From assembly GCA_030848705.1 (NCBI GenBank), contig JAUIZM010000018.1, positions 1,860,001-1,924,000 on the forward strand: 64,000 nt of DNA. Reading direction: 5' to 3'. Position 1 is the first letter of the stretch, and each line of letters starts with the position of its first letter. The notes beneath the pieces are model-generated. The model was not told the origin of the DNA. It was given only the letters and a program-made list of their open reading frames with translations, and searched no databases. Shown piece by piece: positions 52,675-64,000 of this stretch. The translations under genes were made by a program, and so were the position numbers. The DNA is from Heracleum sosnowskyi (taxonomy: Eukaryota > Streptophyta > Magnoliopsida > Apiales > Apiaceae).

Positions 52675-53108
52675 TTAGAGTCAAGTTCTATAAAGATCAT
52701 GATTTAGTTGGAGACTTTGAGATCATTTACGTTCTGCAACTTAAATAATGTGTAGAACATACTTTACAATACAAAAATCATTATCAAATTAGATATCTTG
52801 CAGTATAAAATTATCAGCAATTGAATATTTTTGTAAATCATGCATGTTATACTTACATAACATTGTCATGCATATTACTCCATTATAAATGTTCTGCAAA
52901 TAAGATATGTGCATAATATCTTTGTATCTTTGTAGAATTAAAATTATCATCAAATTGGATGTTTTATAGACCACATATGTTGTGTTTACAAAATATTACT
53001 CAATATATTATTTTATACAATATTTTATGAATGTATTTTACTTGCGGAACATATATGATATCCAAGTCTCCGACTAAATAATGATCTCCATAGAACTTTA
53101 CTCTTACA
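52675..53108. mobile_element. long-TIR MITE (Mutator-like)
   Basis: Inverted ends of about 65 bp. The left arm has AAGTTCTATAAAGATCAT, then TTTAGTTGGAGACTT and TTCTGCAA. The right arm carries the reverse complement of nearly the same series. Flanks TTATAGTTT and TTACAATTT could be a decayed 9-bp duplication, as Mutator elements make. The interior has repeated ATTATCA and CATATGTT phrases. No ORF. Confidence 0.6.
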
Positions 53109-54500
53109 ATTTATATGTAAACAAATGGTAGAATTTTATTAATAAATGTTTGGTATCTAGCATAATAGCGTAATGAAGTTCAAATCTCGATAAATGAATA
53201 ATCTAGTCAAATTCTTCAATTCTAGAAGTACCCAGAGGTGAGGTTTAACCAGATGGATGGAAATTTAAGTTTGTGTACAAGTTACATATTTTTTAGGAAA
53301 AATGTTTAGTTTAGTTTCGTTTCATGAATGCGGAAACGTTTTAAATGGGTGTAATATGTGGTATAAAATAAGTGGTTTAAGGTAATTGGGTGATGCAATT
53401 GTTTGAACTAATCAAAGAGTCATCTTCGTATATTTTTTCAAAATAGAAAAAAGAAAAGAAAAGTGAAATGGGTGCGTAATCAGTGTGGTCTTTTGTTTCT
53501 TCTGTTCATCATATATTACAAAATCGAATATGATCTCCACTAAACGTGTATACTATCATTTCATCTAGTCCACCCAAAACCTGCATCATTTTATCCAAAT
53601 TCCAAAACATTCGATTTTTTTAATTAGTCACTGATTGATTGCAAATTTTGTTCAACATAAAAAAGTGACACTTGTTTAATCCGTTTAGATTCCCAGTCAG
53701 TGCAAAAAGATTTCGACACCTAACAGAGAAAAAGTGAAAAGCTCGCTAGAAAGAATGGAAAAGTTACCAGGTAAAAACAAATGAGTAATGCCAGAAGAGA
53801 TTGGACATTGGGCTGGTTGAACAGTGGGTTGGATCCATATTATAGTTGCAACAAATTGGGTATTAAACCACTTCATATCATAAGTTTGCACCTGGGCTGC
53901 AGCCTGCAATGAAAGGACATTAGTTTTCATGCCCATGGAGATAATGCGAGGATTGCAGAAGTTTTTCAGTAGGACTCTCAAAGAACTGTAACTACTGACT
54001 AGATAAAGAAATAAAATGCTTACCTGCAAAAACACTTGGAGAACAGGAACATCGAAATCACATCAAAATCCCTCATTGTAGGCGAGTACCGAACACTTAC
54101 TCTTGATGTATTCGAATTTCTTGATAACAAGAGTTCGACGAATTCAAGTCCAGGGAAAATAAATGCGAGCATGAACATTTAAATTTCAGAATTTCTCGTC
54201 TGTACACACAAAAAAAATAGAGAAGGAAGACTGGATGTATACCGAGGGACTGAATACTACCTTCTACTTTGTCCTAATTGAGAGTTAAATGCTACCTATA
54301 GCTAAATATCTACACTGTTGCACAAGCATACCCGCATGACATTTTCAATCTAAGCCTGTTGGGCTTTATATCCAAATATCACCACATGTTTTCACACCAT
54401 ATATCAGGAAAGCGATTTAAAACAGACAATATATACATACACCAATATATTGATACTAAGCCACAAAAAAACACGTTAAATTACTAACATTATCACATAC
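53109..54500. other. spacer downstream of VHA-c copy 1
   Basis: No gene supported. A minus-strand frame at 53697-54035 has mixed composition but no recognisable domain. Homology with the region below the second VHA-c gene begins at about 54460. Confidence 0.45.
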
Positions 54501-54748
54501 TGAATTGTAGATTAACGTTTCAACACAATTTTAACAATGAATGTAAATAATACATGCAGATAAAGGCAAATGGACAAGCAACTGCTTTATTGTGCAAAAA
54601 CTGAATACTACTTCTACAGCCTCTGAACATACAGAAGATTATGCAACCATACAAACGCTGTTCGTATAACAAGATCTCTATCTCTTTTATCAGACTTAAG
54701 ACAGCGCCACTGACAATAGAAAAAAAATTTGTACGAGCACCTCCGTTC

Positions 54749-57700
54749 TTAGTCAGCTCTGGATTGGCCAGCACGCGAAGACAAGATGATGCCAACAATG
54801 AGACCATACAGAGCCAGAGCTTCAGCAAAGATAAGGATAAGAATCATCCCAACGAAAAGCTTGGGCTGCTGGGCATTTGCTCTGCAAAGTGAAATTATAT
54901 TCAGATAACGAGCAGTTGAGCAATGCTGATACATCATACATTCATTCAATTATGAGACTGATAGGAGTTTTTTTTATTCTTCACAGGGGCTACAAGCTTT
55001 AACAAAGAAAGTCATACTTCAGCTATTGCAGAGAAATATATAGTTCAATTTCTAAAGGATCTATCATTGTCTGTTGTGTATCCAGAATATATACTTGATT
55101 ACACATAAAACCTCTTAACCCATTACTACACATTATCTTGAGTCTCTCGTTACAAAAAATTAACTACTACACATTCACATCAGCACACAAATTAAAATAT
55201 CTTTTCGTCTTTAATGACGTTCAATTTTAGGCAAACTAGTCATTCAACATCCATTAAATTTTCATTGGAAGTAGAGTACAGTACTATTAAACTAAAGAAG
55301 CTGCTCCAACTGTCTTTAATTAGAAGTATTCAGCCACTGAAAAACACATTTACCCCAAAATGCAAGGATAGATCATGATGATGCATGCCAGCATGATGGA
55401 AAGTGAGATGGCTTTACTAGATGGTCATAGTGCGTTGAGCCCTAGGGGGTAAAAGACGGTTTCGTAGGGTGAGAGCAATCTTTGATTACCCTGGAGTGAG
55501 TGATTGGCTTATATACTATACAACGTAAGCTAATTACTTCGGTTTTACTACAAAGGGCAGGTTAGTTTAGTTACCATCGAAGTGTACCAGACAAACAAAG
55601 CACATAATTTACATAACCATGTACGGTCTCAGATCAAATATTTAGATAGAAAAGTAACAGTACCTAACACCAGCATCACCAACAATTCCAATTGCCATTC
55701 CAGCGGAGAGCCCAGCAAGACCACAAGCAAGGCCAGATGAAAGATGAGCATAACCATCGAAAAGGTAGTAGGATTTTGCCTTTGGATTGATTCCGGTACT
55801 GATAATGACGGCAATAATCAAACCGTAAATACCCAGCACACCAGCCATGACAACCGGCACAATGGACTTCATAACCAGCTCTGGTCTCATCACTCCCATT
55901 GAGGCCACTCCAACACCACTCTTTGCTGTACCATAGGCAGCTCCCATACCTTCATAAATCAATGAAGTTGAAGATCAAAATCAAATATTATATATCTTGA
56001 TTGAGAGAATTCTAAAATAAATTTGCAGTTGCCAAATATTATCATAGTAGGTAAACACATTATTCACATTTCTCTGCAGATTCCTTATAAAGATCTAAAT
56101 TAAAATGACATTTATATTGTTTAAAAGAAAAACTTATAAACCGGTATTTTACTTACTAAAAAGTAAGTAAACACGTTTATATACATTTCCCTGTATACTG
56201 TACACAATATACACATGTTGCATTGTAAAATTAAAAGCGAAACTCGGAGGATTTAGCTGCAGCCACGCGGCAAATGCTCATATCCCACTCATAGACAAGA
56301 ATTTATACATAGAAATATACACTATAACAACAAAATAAAGAAGAGAAGGATCTCCTTCTATTTCTGCATTGGAGTACACATATGCACCTCTTAAATTATA
56401 TATCTTAATTAACAAATGACTTCGTAACAACATTATATGTTAGATCCACTATTTCATTTAAACTTATAAGGCTTATCATTCAGGCAGTCACTTTTTAGTC
56501 TCTCTCGTATCCAAGTGCAAAACAGTTTCACACTAGGAAGCACCGACTCGGGTGCGGCGACACGGGACACGGGACACGGGGATACGCCAATTACCGAAGT
56601 GTCCTGGATACGGGACACGGCAAAAAAAAATACTAATAAAATATATATATTTTGTATATGTCATAAACTGAACATCTTCATTCATAATAATAATTGAGTT
56701 TCTTACAAACTGCCACTCCATGTCCTTTCATCTTCAATAGATGAGCAAGAACACGAGAGTAAGATCCCATATAAAGCTTGTGGCAATAGTTGCACTGCCA
56801 CTTGACATTTCCACCCTTCTTCTTCCCCCCTTTCTCTAGAACTGTTACATACTTCCACAAAGGAAAATTCACATCAATTTCTTCTGAACTAGCCTCAGTA
56901 TTACTATTCGCACTTGAACTCATTGACCCACTCATACTCCCACTCGTATGCAGAGAAAGAAGAAGAAGATGAGAAACAAAGATTATATACGCTGTGTATG
57001 TATAGGTGTGTATATAGGCGGTGGGTGGATATAAAGTGAAGACGACTGTAATTTAGGTTATATCAAAAGATATTAAGTGGGCTTCTTTTAAAAAAAACTG
57101 GGCTGGGTTCTCTTTTTTATGGACTGTGGGGTTTTTTTTATGGGCCTCGTCAGTGGGCCGTGTCCCCCGCGTGTCGGACGCGTGTCCCCCGCGTGTCGAC
57201 CGCGTTTGATTCACGACACGCCACCTGGCGTGTCCGACACGTCCTCAGCTGTGTCCCCGTGTCGGGGCCGTGTCGGCCGTGTCCGACACGCATACGGCAC
57301 CCAAATCGGCGTGTCGGTGCTTCCTAGGTTTCACATATCAGATAACCTCTCGATTACCTTAAAATTATGTCCATTAATATCTCCAAATAAGTTCAATAAT
57401 AGCTGCATAATGCCCAAAAGTCTGTTTTACATGTCAAAACATCGTTTCTAATTTTTCTAACTTCTTCCAAACACATTTAGTCTTGATTAGAATACGGACA
57501 CCTATAATTTCATCAAATTCTGCTCATTCCTTTAAAACTATAACAAGATTTACAAATCAACACCGTCAACCTGTTTCCGACTATCCAGATTCAAGCATAC
57601 CGCCAAATCAAACCCGAAAAGACACTAAAATAGTAAAATCCAATCCAAAACACGACAAATCTACATAAACCAGTTAGTAGTTATCATTACAACAAACAGA

Positions 57701-58043
57701 CATTTAACAAAAAAATACAACAAAACGACATCTATCATTCGATGTATCGAATCCAATAAATTTACAAAACAGTATACAATCAGTATTGCATAAGTCATCC
57801 ATACAACTACAACAAACTAGCAGATTCAATTATACAAACACATAATTTATATAATAAATCAAAATTCAACATCAAATAAAGCAATAAATGAATTAATTAT
57901 CCAAATTAATATAAAGACACACAATAATTAGAGATCTAAAGTTAAGCTTAGAGTTTGAAATTACATGAAAAGACGAGAGCAGCGGCGGCGCCGAGAAAGC
58001 CGAAGAACGGCGCGGTTTCATCTCCACTGAACGCCGTCGACAT
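54749..58043 (-). CDS. VHA-c: V-type proton ATPase 16 kDa proteolipid subunit c (copy 1)
   Basis: Three coding exons on the minus strand: 58043-57965 (79 nt), 55949-55664 (286 nt) and 54881-54749 (133 nt). The introns begin GT and end AG. Joined, they give 165 residues, the normal length for plant VHA-c. It is an all-helical membrane protein with four transmembrane segments ([19 protein letters not shown] in the first repeat). The essential proton-carrying glutamate lies in [11 protein letters not shown] (about residue 142), and the C terminus is [10 protein letters not shown]. It forms the rotating c ring of the vacuolar/endomembrane proton pump. Intron 1 (2.0 kb) contains a hAT insertion. 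The gene is a tandem duplicate of the copy at 61579-63951. Confidence 0.95.
56533..57327 (-). mobile_element. hAT element in VHA-c intron 1
   Basis: Perfect 15-bp inverted ends CTAGGAAGCACCGAC/GTCGGTGCTTCCTAG are flanked by an 8-bp target duplication GTTTCACA (56525-56532 and 57328-57335), the hAT signature. The subterminal DNA is GC-rich. It carries many GTGTC/GACAC repeats (about 56560-56620 and 57150-57300) of the kind hAT transposases bind. The corresponding intron of the second VHA-c gene lacks it. At 795 bp it is too short for a full transposase. Confidence 0.9.
56678..56935 (-). pseudogene. BED zinc-finger fragment of hAT transposase
   Basis: Starts at an ATG (56935) and runs 85 codons. 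After a Ser-rich leader it shows [12 protein letters not shown], then [19 protein letters not shown] and [15 protein letters not shown]. This is the BED-type finger at the N terminus of plant hAT transposases (C-x2-C, later H-x4-H). The dimerisation and catalytic regions are missing, so it would bind DNA at most. It lies antisense to plus and co-linear with the host VHA-c transcript, inside its intron. Confidence 0.75.
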
Positions 58044-58115
58044 ATTTTCCGGTGAGATTGAATAAACTCCGATGAGATTCCGATCAGAAGAGTTGAGATC
58101 TTTTCAACTTCACAG

Positions 58116-58155
58116 ATCTCTCTCGCTGTGTGTGTGTGTGTGTGTGTGTGTCTGT
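58116..58155. repeat. GT microsatellite in VHA-c leader
   Basis: About twelve GT units follow CTCTCTCGC, some 75-110 bp upstream of the ATG in the presumed 5' leader of copy 1 (CA repeat in the sense direction). Confidence 0.85.
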
Positions 58156-58199
58156 GATCTATATGCGAAACAAATGATAGAGGTGAGATTTGTATTATA

Positions 58200-58330
58200 T
58201 CTGTAATTGGGTCCATACACGTGTTCTGTTCCAGTTCGGGCCTGGATCTGGGCCATCTTGTGTAGAACTGGGCTGGGGCCGTGAAAATTTACTTAATCTA
58301 TTACCATAAAAAATTGGGCCTTTAAAATAA
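58200..58330 (-). promoter_or_regulatory. VHA-c copy 1 upstream elements
   Basis: Upstream of the ATG lie a palindromic ACACGTGT containing a G-box CACGTG (58218-58223). There are also several TGGGCC/GGGCC boxes (58249-58254, 58269-58274 as TGGGCT, 58315-58320). TGGGCC site II boxes are common in plant housekeeping promoters. No experimental start site is known. Confidence 0.45.
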
Positions 58331-59879
58331 AAAACCCGGAGGAAATCATCAAAATCAGCTTCTTTAAAAACAAGGTAAACTGTGAGACTGTTTAGGAGTT
58401 TATCTTTGGTTGTCTTAGGTATTGGATTTGATGTTGCTCATTTTCAAAATTTGTTAAAACTAGTACTCATTTGTAATGCATATAAACCTTGATAACTCTG
58501 CTTTCTGTATTGGGTCACTAGTCAGGGCGAGAGCGGGTGAGTGTATGGGTTGGTGTCCTGCAAAACAATGTCGACGGGTGGCCAGTCCGCGACACCTCTA
58601 ACGTGAGAATAAGATCAGGTTGCTCAGGTAGAAAACTCCTTATAACGAAATGCAGAGAAATTCTTTAAAGAGTATATCAATGAGAAAATTGTGGACCTAT
58701 TTCTCCTCTTTCTTCCTCCTATTTATAGGGGGATATCCTCCTATTTATAGGGGAAGGGATAAGGCGGGTGTCACGTGTTACCTGCTGGTTGGCTCGGGCC
58801 TTTTGGTCCTGTTTGTAGTGGTTTATCATGTCTGTTGACCTTTATTTTGTTTTGTGTTTATTTTGCTTTGGACTTTTGACCTTGAGCTTGTTTTATTGGA
58901 CTGGGCCCTAGTCGTATTGGGTAGTCCGATTTGTGCCCCATGCCTAATTATTCAATGAAAAACAAGATAAATCCTTTTCTCTAATATCATTTTTATTATT
59001 TGCTTTTTGGTAAAAAGTTGTTACTTGCTACTGTCTGTAAGAGGCCTTGATAGCATAAAATTTGTTACATTGTCCAGGTTTAAGAATAAACATTGTTTTG
59101 CTATGCAACAGTTTACCTCAGTTAGCTCACTCATTCAGGAGGTCATTGGCAATGGAGTTGGGTGATTCAGCCATCAGTGTTTTTAGTTCTAGTCAGAATT
59201 CTTTTTAGCTACAGAAGAAACCTTGAGGGCCTGAATAGTCAGTTTTTTCATAATCTGGGATTCTTTCAGGAACTCACATCAAGTCCTAAAGTTCTCCTGG
59301 TGTTGGCTGTCAAAAAAAGGCCTTCTTACAGAAAATATATAGGTTGTAAAACTTTTGACATGCAAGTGTTAAATATGTACTTTAGTTTAATCACATTGGT
59401 TTGCTCGGTGAAGGAACTTCGTAATTAAGAACAAATTCAGGTTCAAATTAGAGCTATTAACAAATCTGTTTGTATTCATCTGCAATTTTTCAGAGCAGAG
59501 TGAAAATGATTGTGCGCTTTTTACAATTATGCGAATTCAGGATTCAACTTCTACGAATTGTCCGTCAACAGCAGAGTAAACTACATATTAATTGGTTCGG
59601 AAATGAAGCAACCACCATCTTCTTTTTTACTGCAAAGTATCATCTGCATTGATAGGTTCGGAAACATAAGAAACCAAAATGACATGTTGCTGCTTGACAA
59701 GCCATTGCAGAGAAACTAAAATAGAGAAAACTCTTTTTTTATTTTGAATAGAACAAGCATATATAGATTAATTAACATCTACGAGTTTGATTCTGGAAAC
59801 TCACTTTAAATGGTCAAGCAAGTAACAATTCAACTTATATTGACTTGTTAATCAGTGAAGTGGGTAATTCGACACATAC
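58331..59879. other. intergenic region between VHA-c copies
   Basis: No complete gene. A GC-richer stretch at about 58530-58800 includes a directly repeated CCTCCTATTTATAGGGG (about 58717 and 58737) and may be a decayed LTR. The frames at 59162-59428 and 59470-59719 are not supported by any recognised motif. Confidence 0.45.
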
Positions 59880-60401
59880 CTTCTTTGTCAGCTTCTTTCT
59901 CAGTACTGATGGAACCTCATCACCAGTGTTCAACTCAGCATCTTGGATACTCTCCTCCCTGGCAGCTCTATATGCCTTCATGTCGTCTTCTTTTTCAGTA
60001 CCATCCACACTTTTGTCTTGAACAATTTTGTTAAGAAATATCGATCTAAACAGGAAAATAAAGATCAATAATGAGCAATAGATTTAGAATGCACTTCAAA
60101 TTAAGAGATCCTCAAATAAGAGTAATTTGAATCATTTCCGAATTTCCGGATGTGAATCCACAAATATTCACTGGTGGCAGAAAAGAATATAAGTGCAACA
60201 AACATATGATGGCAAAAGATTAACTGGATTGTGGATTAATGGCCTTACAGTTACTTACTAATGCAGAAGCTAAACCAGCAAGTTTATGGCTACTGAGTTC
60301 ACCAAGCAGCTCCTGTTTGCCCATGGCTCTTGCTCTCTCAGCAGTCAAAATGATATCCTCCTCCGGGGCAACTTTTTCAATAGCTCTTCCTCTCGTTCTT
60401 C
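59880..60401 (-). pseudogene. unrecognised gene fragment, two exon-like blocks
   Basis: Block 1 (60401-60259) lies between an AG acceptor and a GTAAGT donor. It encodes RGRAIEKVAPEEDIILTAER followed by MGKQELLGELSSHKLAGLAS. Block 2 (60045-59880) is bounded by TTTAG and GTATGTG and encodes LNKIVQDKSVDGTEKEDDMK and RAAREESIQDAELNTG. Both are charged, protein-like and better composed than the surroundings. Direct joining breaks the frame (phase 0 meets a phase needing two bases), and I see no start or stop nearby. It is a decayed gene, a captured fragment or part of a gene with missing exons. I cannot name the protein. Confidence 0.5.
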
Positions 60402-61400
60402 CTACAGAAACATAATATCAAACTGCTTCTTTGACATGTGAGCATGACAAAGAGCTGCTGCATGTCGAGAATTATGTGCTTACATAGTTTTGTTAACACC
60501 TCTTGTCCTATTCCTCCACTTACTATAATCAATGAGAAGTGAGAACTCTGATATTCAGAAAGAAACATCACAAGCAGATATAAAATAAGCCAACGATAAC
60601 CTTCCTCCTCAAAGAAGCCATTGGAGCGTCAATGAGAGATTATTTAATTTAAATCTCAAGAAGCCTAGTCAAGAAACAAAAGTAATCCCACTAATTAAAT
60701 CAGGTCCAACACAAAACGATTACATTAATCAACAAGTACAATAGAGAACAATCCCATTTTTCAAAGAAGTTGTAGTAACATTAATTAATTTAAGGAAAAT
60801 GCTAGGGGTCCAAAATTGGATCCAAAAATATTTTCAAAATGCCGCATATCAACATCTGATTCGTTGTAATTAAATTAAATGAAAGTGGATCCCCTGCAGT
60901 AAGACTATGTCATGTCACCTATGCGGCTATGCCACCTATGCCATGTCATTTTGGAAGGATTTTTTGTATCCAAATTTGTCATGTTAAAACTTAAAAGTGA
61001 TGGTTTCTGCTGTCGGTTTAACCATGTTTCTTTGCAGACTGCAGTATTAATTCTTATCATTTCAGGTTTTTTCAAGCTAAAAAAGTATATTCACAAGCCT
61101 CTGAAAGGGTGTGGCAAATCCTGTGCTAACGAGGGAATGGAATTGAGACAGATTTTATCATTTGTTTAATTATTAGATAAATAATTTGTTTTACAAACTT
61201 ATATTCTTCATTTGCCCGAGATAACCTAGATTTTGCAAGGAATTTGGGTCACACAGGGAGCATAGAAAAAGAGCCATCCGGAAGGAACCTAACTACAACA
61301 GAGTGACGCCAAAGCCACGCAATCACATCTGATATTCATTTTCTTCTTTGTTTCAGGTGTTTGTAATTTTATTCATTCTCAGCCACAAAAAAAAACATAA
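60402..61400. other. spacer upstream of VHA-c copy 2 3' end
   Basis: A possible further exon-like scrap at about 60605-60635 (FFEEEG on the minus strand ending at GT) belongs with the fragment at 59880. The rest is non-coding, with a CTAGGGGTCCAAAATTGGATCC palindromic phrase near 60801-60822. Confidence 0.4.
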
Positions 61401-61578
61401 TAAATTGCTAACATCATCACATACGGAAACGTAGCTTAATGTATCAACACGACTTTTAACAATGAATGTAAAATAATACATGCTAAAAGGGCAAATAGCC
61501 AAGACCTCTTCCTCTTTTATCGGACTTAAGACAGTGCCATTGACAATAGAAAAAAAATTTGTACGAGCACATCTGTTC

Positions 61579-63951
61579 TCAGTCAGCTCTGGATTGGCCA
61601 GCACGCGAAGACAAGATGATGCCAACGATGAGACCATACAGAGCCAGAGCTTCAGCAAAGATGAGGATAAGAATCATCCCAACGAAAAGCTTGGGCTGCT
61701 GTGCATTTGCTCTGCAAAAGTGAAATTATATTCAGATAGCAAACAATGGAGCAATGCTGATAGACTCATTCACTTACGAGTTGTAGCTAGAGACTTTTTT
61801 CCCTTCACAGGGGCTACAAGCTTTAACAAAGAAAAAGTTATACTTACTATTGTAAAATAATATATTGTTCACTATATTAGTTTTATTATTGTCTTTTGAA
61901 TATATCCAGAACACATAGTTGATTACACATAAACCTCCCTACCATCACTAAAAAAGCTTAAGTATAATGTACTGTTCTTCTTGTGCATTACTGGATCTGT
62001 CCAACACTGGTCATGGGTCTCCCCGTTACAAAAAATTAAATACTACACATGCACATCAGCACAAAAAAATTAATATCTTTTAGTCTTTAAAGACTTTAAA
62101 TATTAGGCAAACTAGCCATTCATCTTTCATAAAGTTTTCATTTGCAGTAGATCGCAATACTATAAACTAAAGAAGCTTCTATACTATAAACTAAAGAAGC
62201 TTCACCAACGGTCTTTAATTAGAAATGTTCAATTACTGAAAAACGCATATACCCCAAAATGCAAGGATGAACCTATTGACGATGCATGCCTACTGACAGA
62301 CTTAAATACTATACAGGGTAACCTAAGCAAATATATTATTAACATGTACCAGACAACCAAAGCACAAATTTATGAAACCACGTAATGTCGTAAATCAAAT
62401 ATTTAGATAAAAATAACAATACCTAACACCAGCATCACCAACAATTCCAATTGCCATTCCAGCAGAGAGCCCAGCAAGACCACAAGCAAGGCCAGATGAA
62501 AGATGAGCATAACCATCAAAAAGGTAGTAGGATTTTGCCTTCGGATTGATTCCAGTACTGATAATGACAGCTATAATTAAACCATAAATACCCAACACAC
62601 CAGCCATGACAACTGGCACAATTGACTTCATAACCAGCTCTGGTCTCATCACTCCCATGGAGGCCACTCCAACACCACTCTTTGCTGTGCCATAGGCAGC
62701 TCCCATACCTATATAATATCATTGAAGTTAAGAATCAAAATCAAATAACATATATCCTGCTCAAGCCAAAATCTATAATACACATGCCCGCCATATATTT
62801 TCATAGCAGGTAAACATGTTTATCTGCGGCGGATTTTTTTTATAAAGATCTAAATCAAAATAACATGCCTTTTGCTTGAAAGAAAAACTTATAGACCAGA
62901 ACATGTTCATATACATTTCCCTGAATACTTTACACAGTATATGTAGATGTTGAGAAAAAGCGGTATCTCCGAAGATTCAGTTGAAGCCAAGCAGCACATG
63001 TTCAATCTCCAACCCCTTCCCCATGACTACGTCAGGGGTAAGAATCCTCGCTCACTTCTTCATTAACTTAAGAAAATGGATATATTTCTACTTCTTCCAT
63101 TAGAGTACACATATGCACCTCTTCAATTAAAAAACTTATCAAAAGACTTCATAGATCTACAAATTTTTTGAACTTGCAAAGCTCATTTTTCAGGTGATCA
63201 AATTCTAAGTCTCTCTTGTTTTCAAGTGCTAACCAGTTTCATTATCGTTTACTGCTTCCCTGAATTCAGTCCTTTAATATCTCCAAAGAAGTCCTGTATG
63301 CTATACTCACTAAGTATCCCATCCTACAAGTACTGAGACATAAGAAAAATCTATATCACCATCAGAACATTGTTACTTAATTTTCTAACTCCCGCCAAAC
63401 ACATTTAACCTTGATTAGATTACAGACACCTATAATTTCATCAAATTCAGCTCAAACCTTTAAATCTATAACACGATTTAAAAATCAACAGCCTAAACTA
63501 GTTTTGACCGTTCCATATACAAAATTAACACCAAATCAAAGCCGACAAAACATTAAAATCTAATCCAAAACGCGATCAATCTCCGTAAACCAGTCAGCAG
63601 TCACCATTACTACAAACAGTCACTTAACAACTAATCGAAAATACAACCAATAAACCAAATCAAACATTCAATTTTTCCACTAAATGTAACGAAACAGTAT
63701 AAATCATCCATACAACTGCAATAAACTAATAGATTAAATTATTCAAACACATAAATCATATATAAAATCAAACTTTAACATCAAATCAAGCAATATATTA
63801 ATCAATCATCCAAATTAATATATAGACACACAATAATAGAGATCTAAAGTTGAGGTTAGGGTTTGAAATTACATGAAAAGACGAGAGCAGCAGCAGCGCC
63901 GAGAAAGCCGAAGAACGGCGCGGTTTCATCTCCACTGAACGCCGTCGACAT
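61579..63951 (-). CDS. VHA-c: V-type proton ATPase 16 kDa proteolipid subunit c (copy 2)
   Basis: Exons 63951-63873 (79 nt), 62708-62423 (286 nt) and 61711-61579 (133 nt). Sizes, phases and splice junctions are the same as in copy 1, giving 165 residues. By eye the predicted protein is identical to copy 1, although synonymous sites, the stop codon (TGA here, TAA there), introns and 3' flank differ. It has four transmembrane helices and the proton-binding glutamate in the last one. It would supply the same c-ring subunit of the vacuolar pump. Intron 1 is 1.16 kb and lacks the hAT insertion. The 5' leader is cut by the window end, so its promoter is not visible. Confidence 0.95.
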
Positions 63952-64000
63952 ATTTTCCGGTGAGACTGAATTAACTCCGATCAGAAACGTCGAGACCTTT
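63952..64000 (-). other. 5' leader of VHA-c copy 2 (truncated)
   Basis: Matches the copy 1 leader just upstream of the ATG (tattttccggtgaga) but lacks about 15 bp found there. The window ends before any promoter element. Confidence 0.7.

Noticed and set aside
53697..54035. 112-codon minus-strand frame near VHA-c
   Set aside because: Some coding-like composition but no identifiable domain, start or splice partner.
57119..57451. 110-codon GC-rich frame
   Set aside because: Formed by GTGTC subterminal repeats of the hAT element.
57893..58216. Frame over VHA-c exon 1
   Set aside because: Out-of-frame reading of exon 1 and its leader; the true frame encodes the proteolipid N terminus.

Overview
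The window is nuclear DNA of a flowering plant. The evidence is a GT-AG-spliced V-ATPase proteolipid gene in two tandem copies, very AT-rich spacers, Helitrons, Stowaway/Tourist/hAT/Mutator-type MITEs and two large Ty1/copia elements with the Sirevirus layout (LTR, gag, pol, env-like ORF, LTR). The family content suggests a eudicot. The species cannot be fixed from the sequence alone. There is no bacterial-style operon, CRISPR array or rRNA.

Layout: (1) 1-10.1 kb is gene-free. It holds a fold-back Mutator-like element with a telomere-repeat palindrome, a 3.2 kb Helitron with both termini plus further Helitron ends, a Stowaway MITE and a 63-bp minisatellite. (2) 10,471-24,976 is a 14.5 kb Sirevirus on the minus strand (element 1). 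It has near-identical 1.06 kb LTRs, a CAAAC target duplication, and gag, protease, integrase and RT-RNase H in one frame broken by stops. It also has a small acidic ORF and a very long env-like region. It split an older MITE. (3) 25-29.2 kb is MITE-rich spacer. (4) 29.2-44 kb is a nested complex. A chromovirus-like LTR family (element 3) is hit by a second minus-strand Sirevirus (element 2, TSD GAGAG). One copy is now a solo LTR. The other lost its 3' LTR and its protease-integrase block but keeps an intact RT-RNase H frame. (5) 44-53 kb has fold-back and Tourist-like MITEs and a 3.55 kb minus-strand Helitron carrying tRNA-like sequence. (6) 54.7-64 kb has two tandem three-exon VHA-c genes on the minus strand. 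Their predicted proteins appear identical. The first has a 795-bp hAT element with a BED zinc-finger exon in intron 1. An unrecognised gene fragment lies between the two genes.

The most interesting signal is in the two Sireviruses. Each carries its own short motif tens of times: TGACAGTA/CTGTCA in element 1, TTCCGTTGA/TCAACGGAA in element 2. The arrays sit at the same five kinds of position in both elements: LTR, gag tail, integrase-RT linker, pol-env spacer and env-like ORF. Where they fall in coding sequence they create short amino-acid repeats. Both LTRs also carry a poly-C-loop hairpin beside the primer binding site whose stem differs between elements by compensatory changes. The host genes contribute only the proton-translocating c-ring subunit of the vacuolar ATPase. 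Everything else is mobile DNA.
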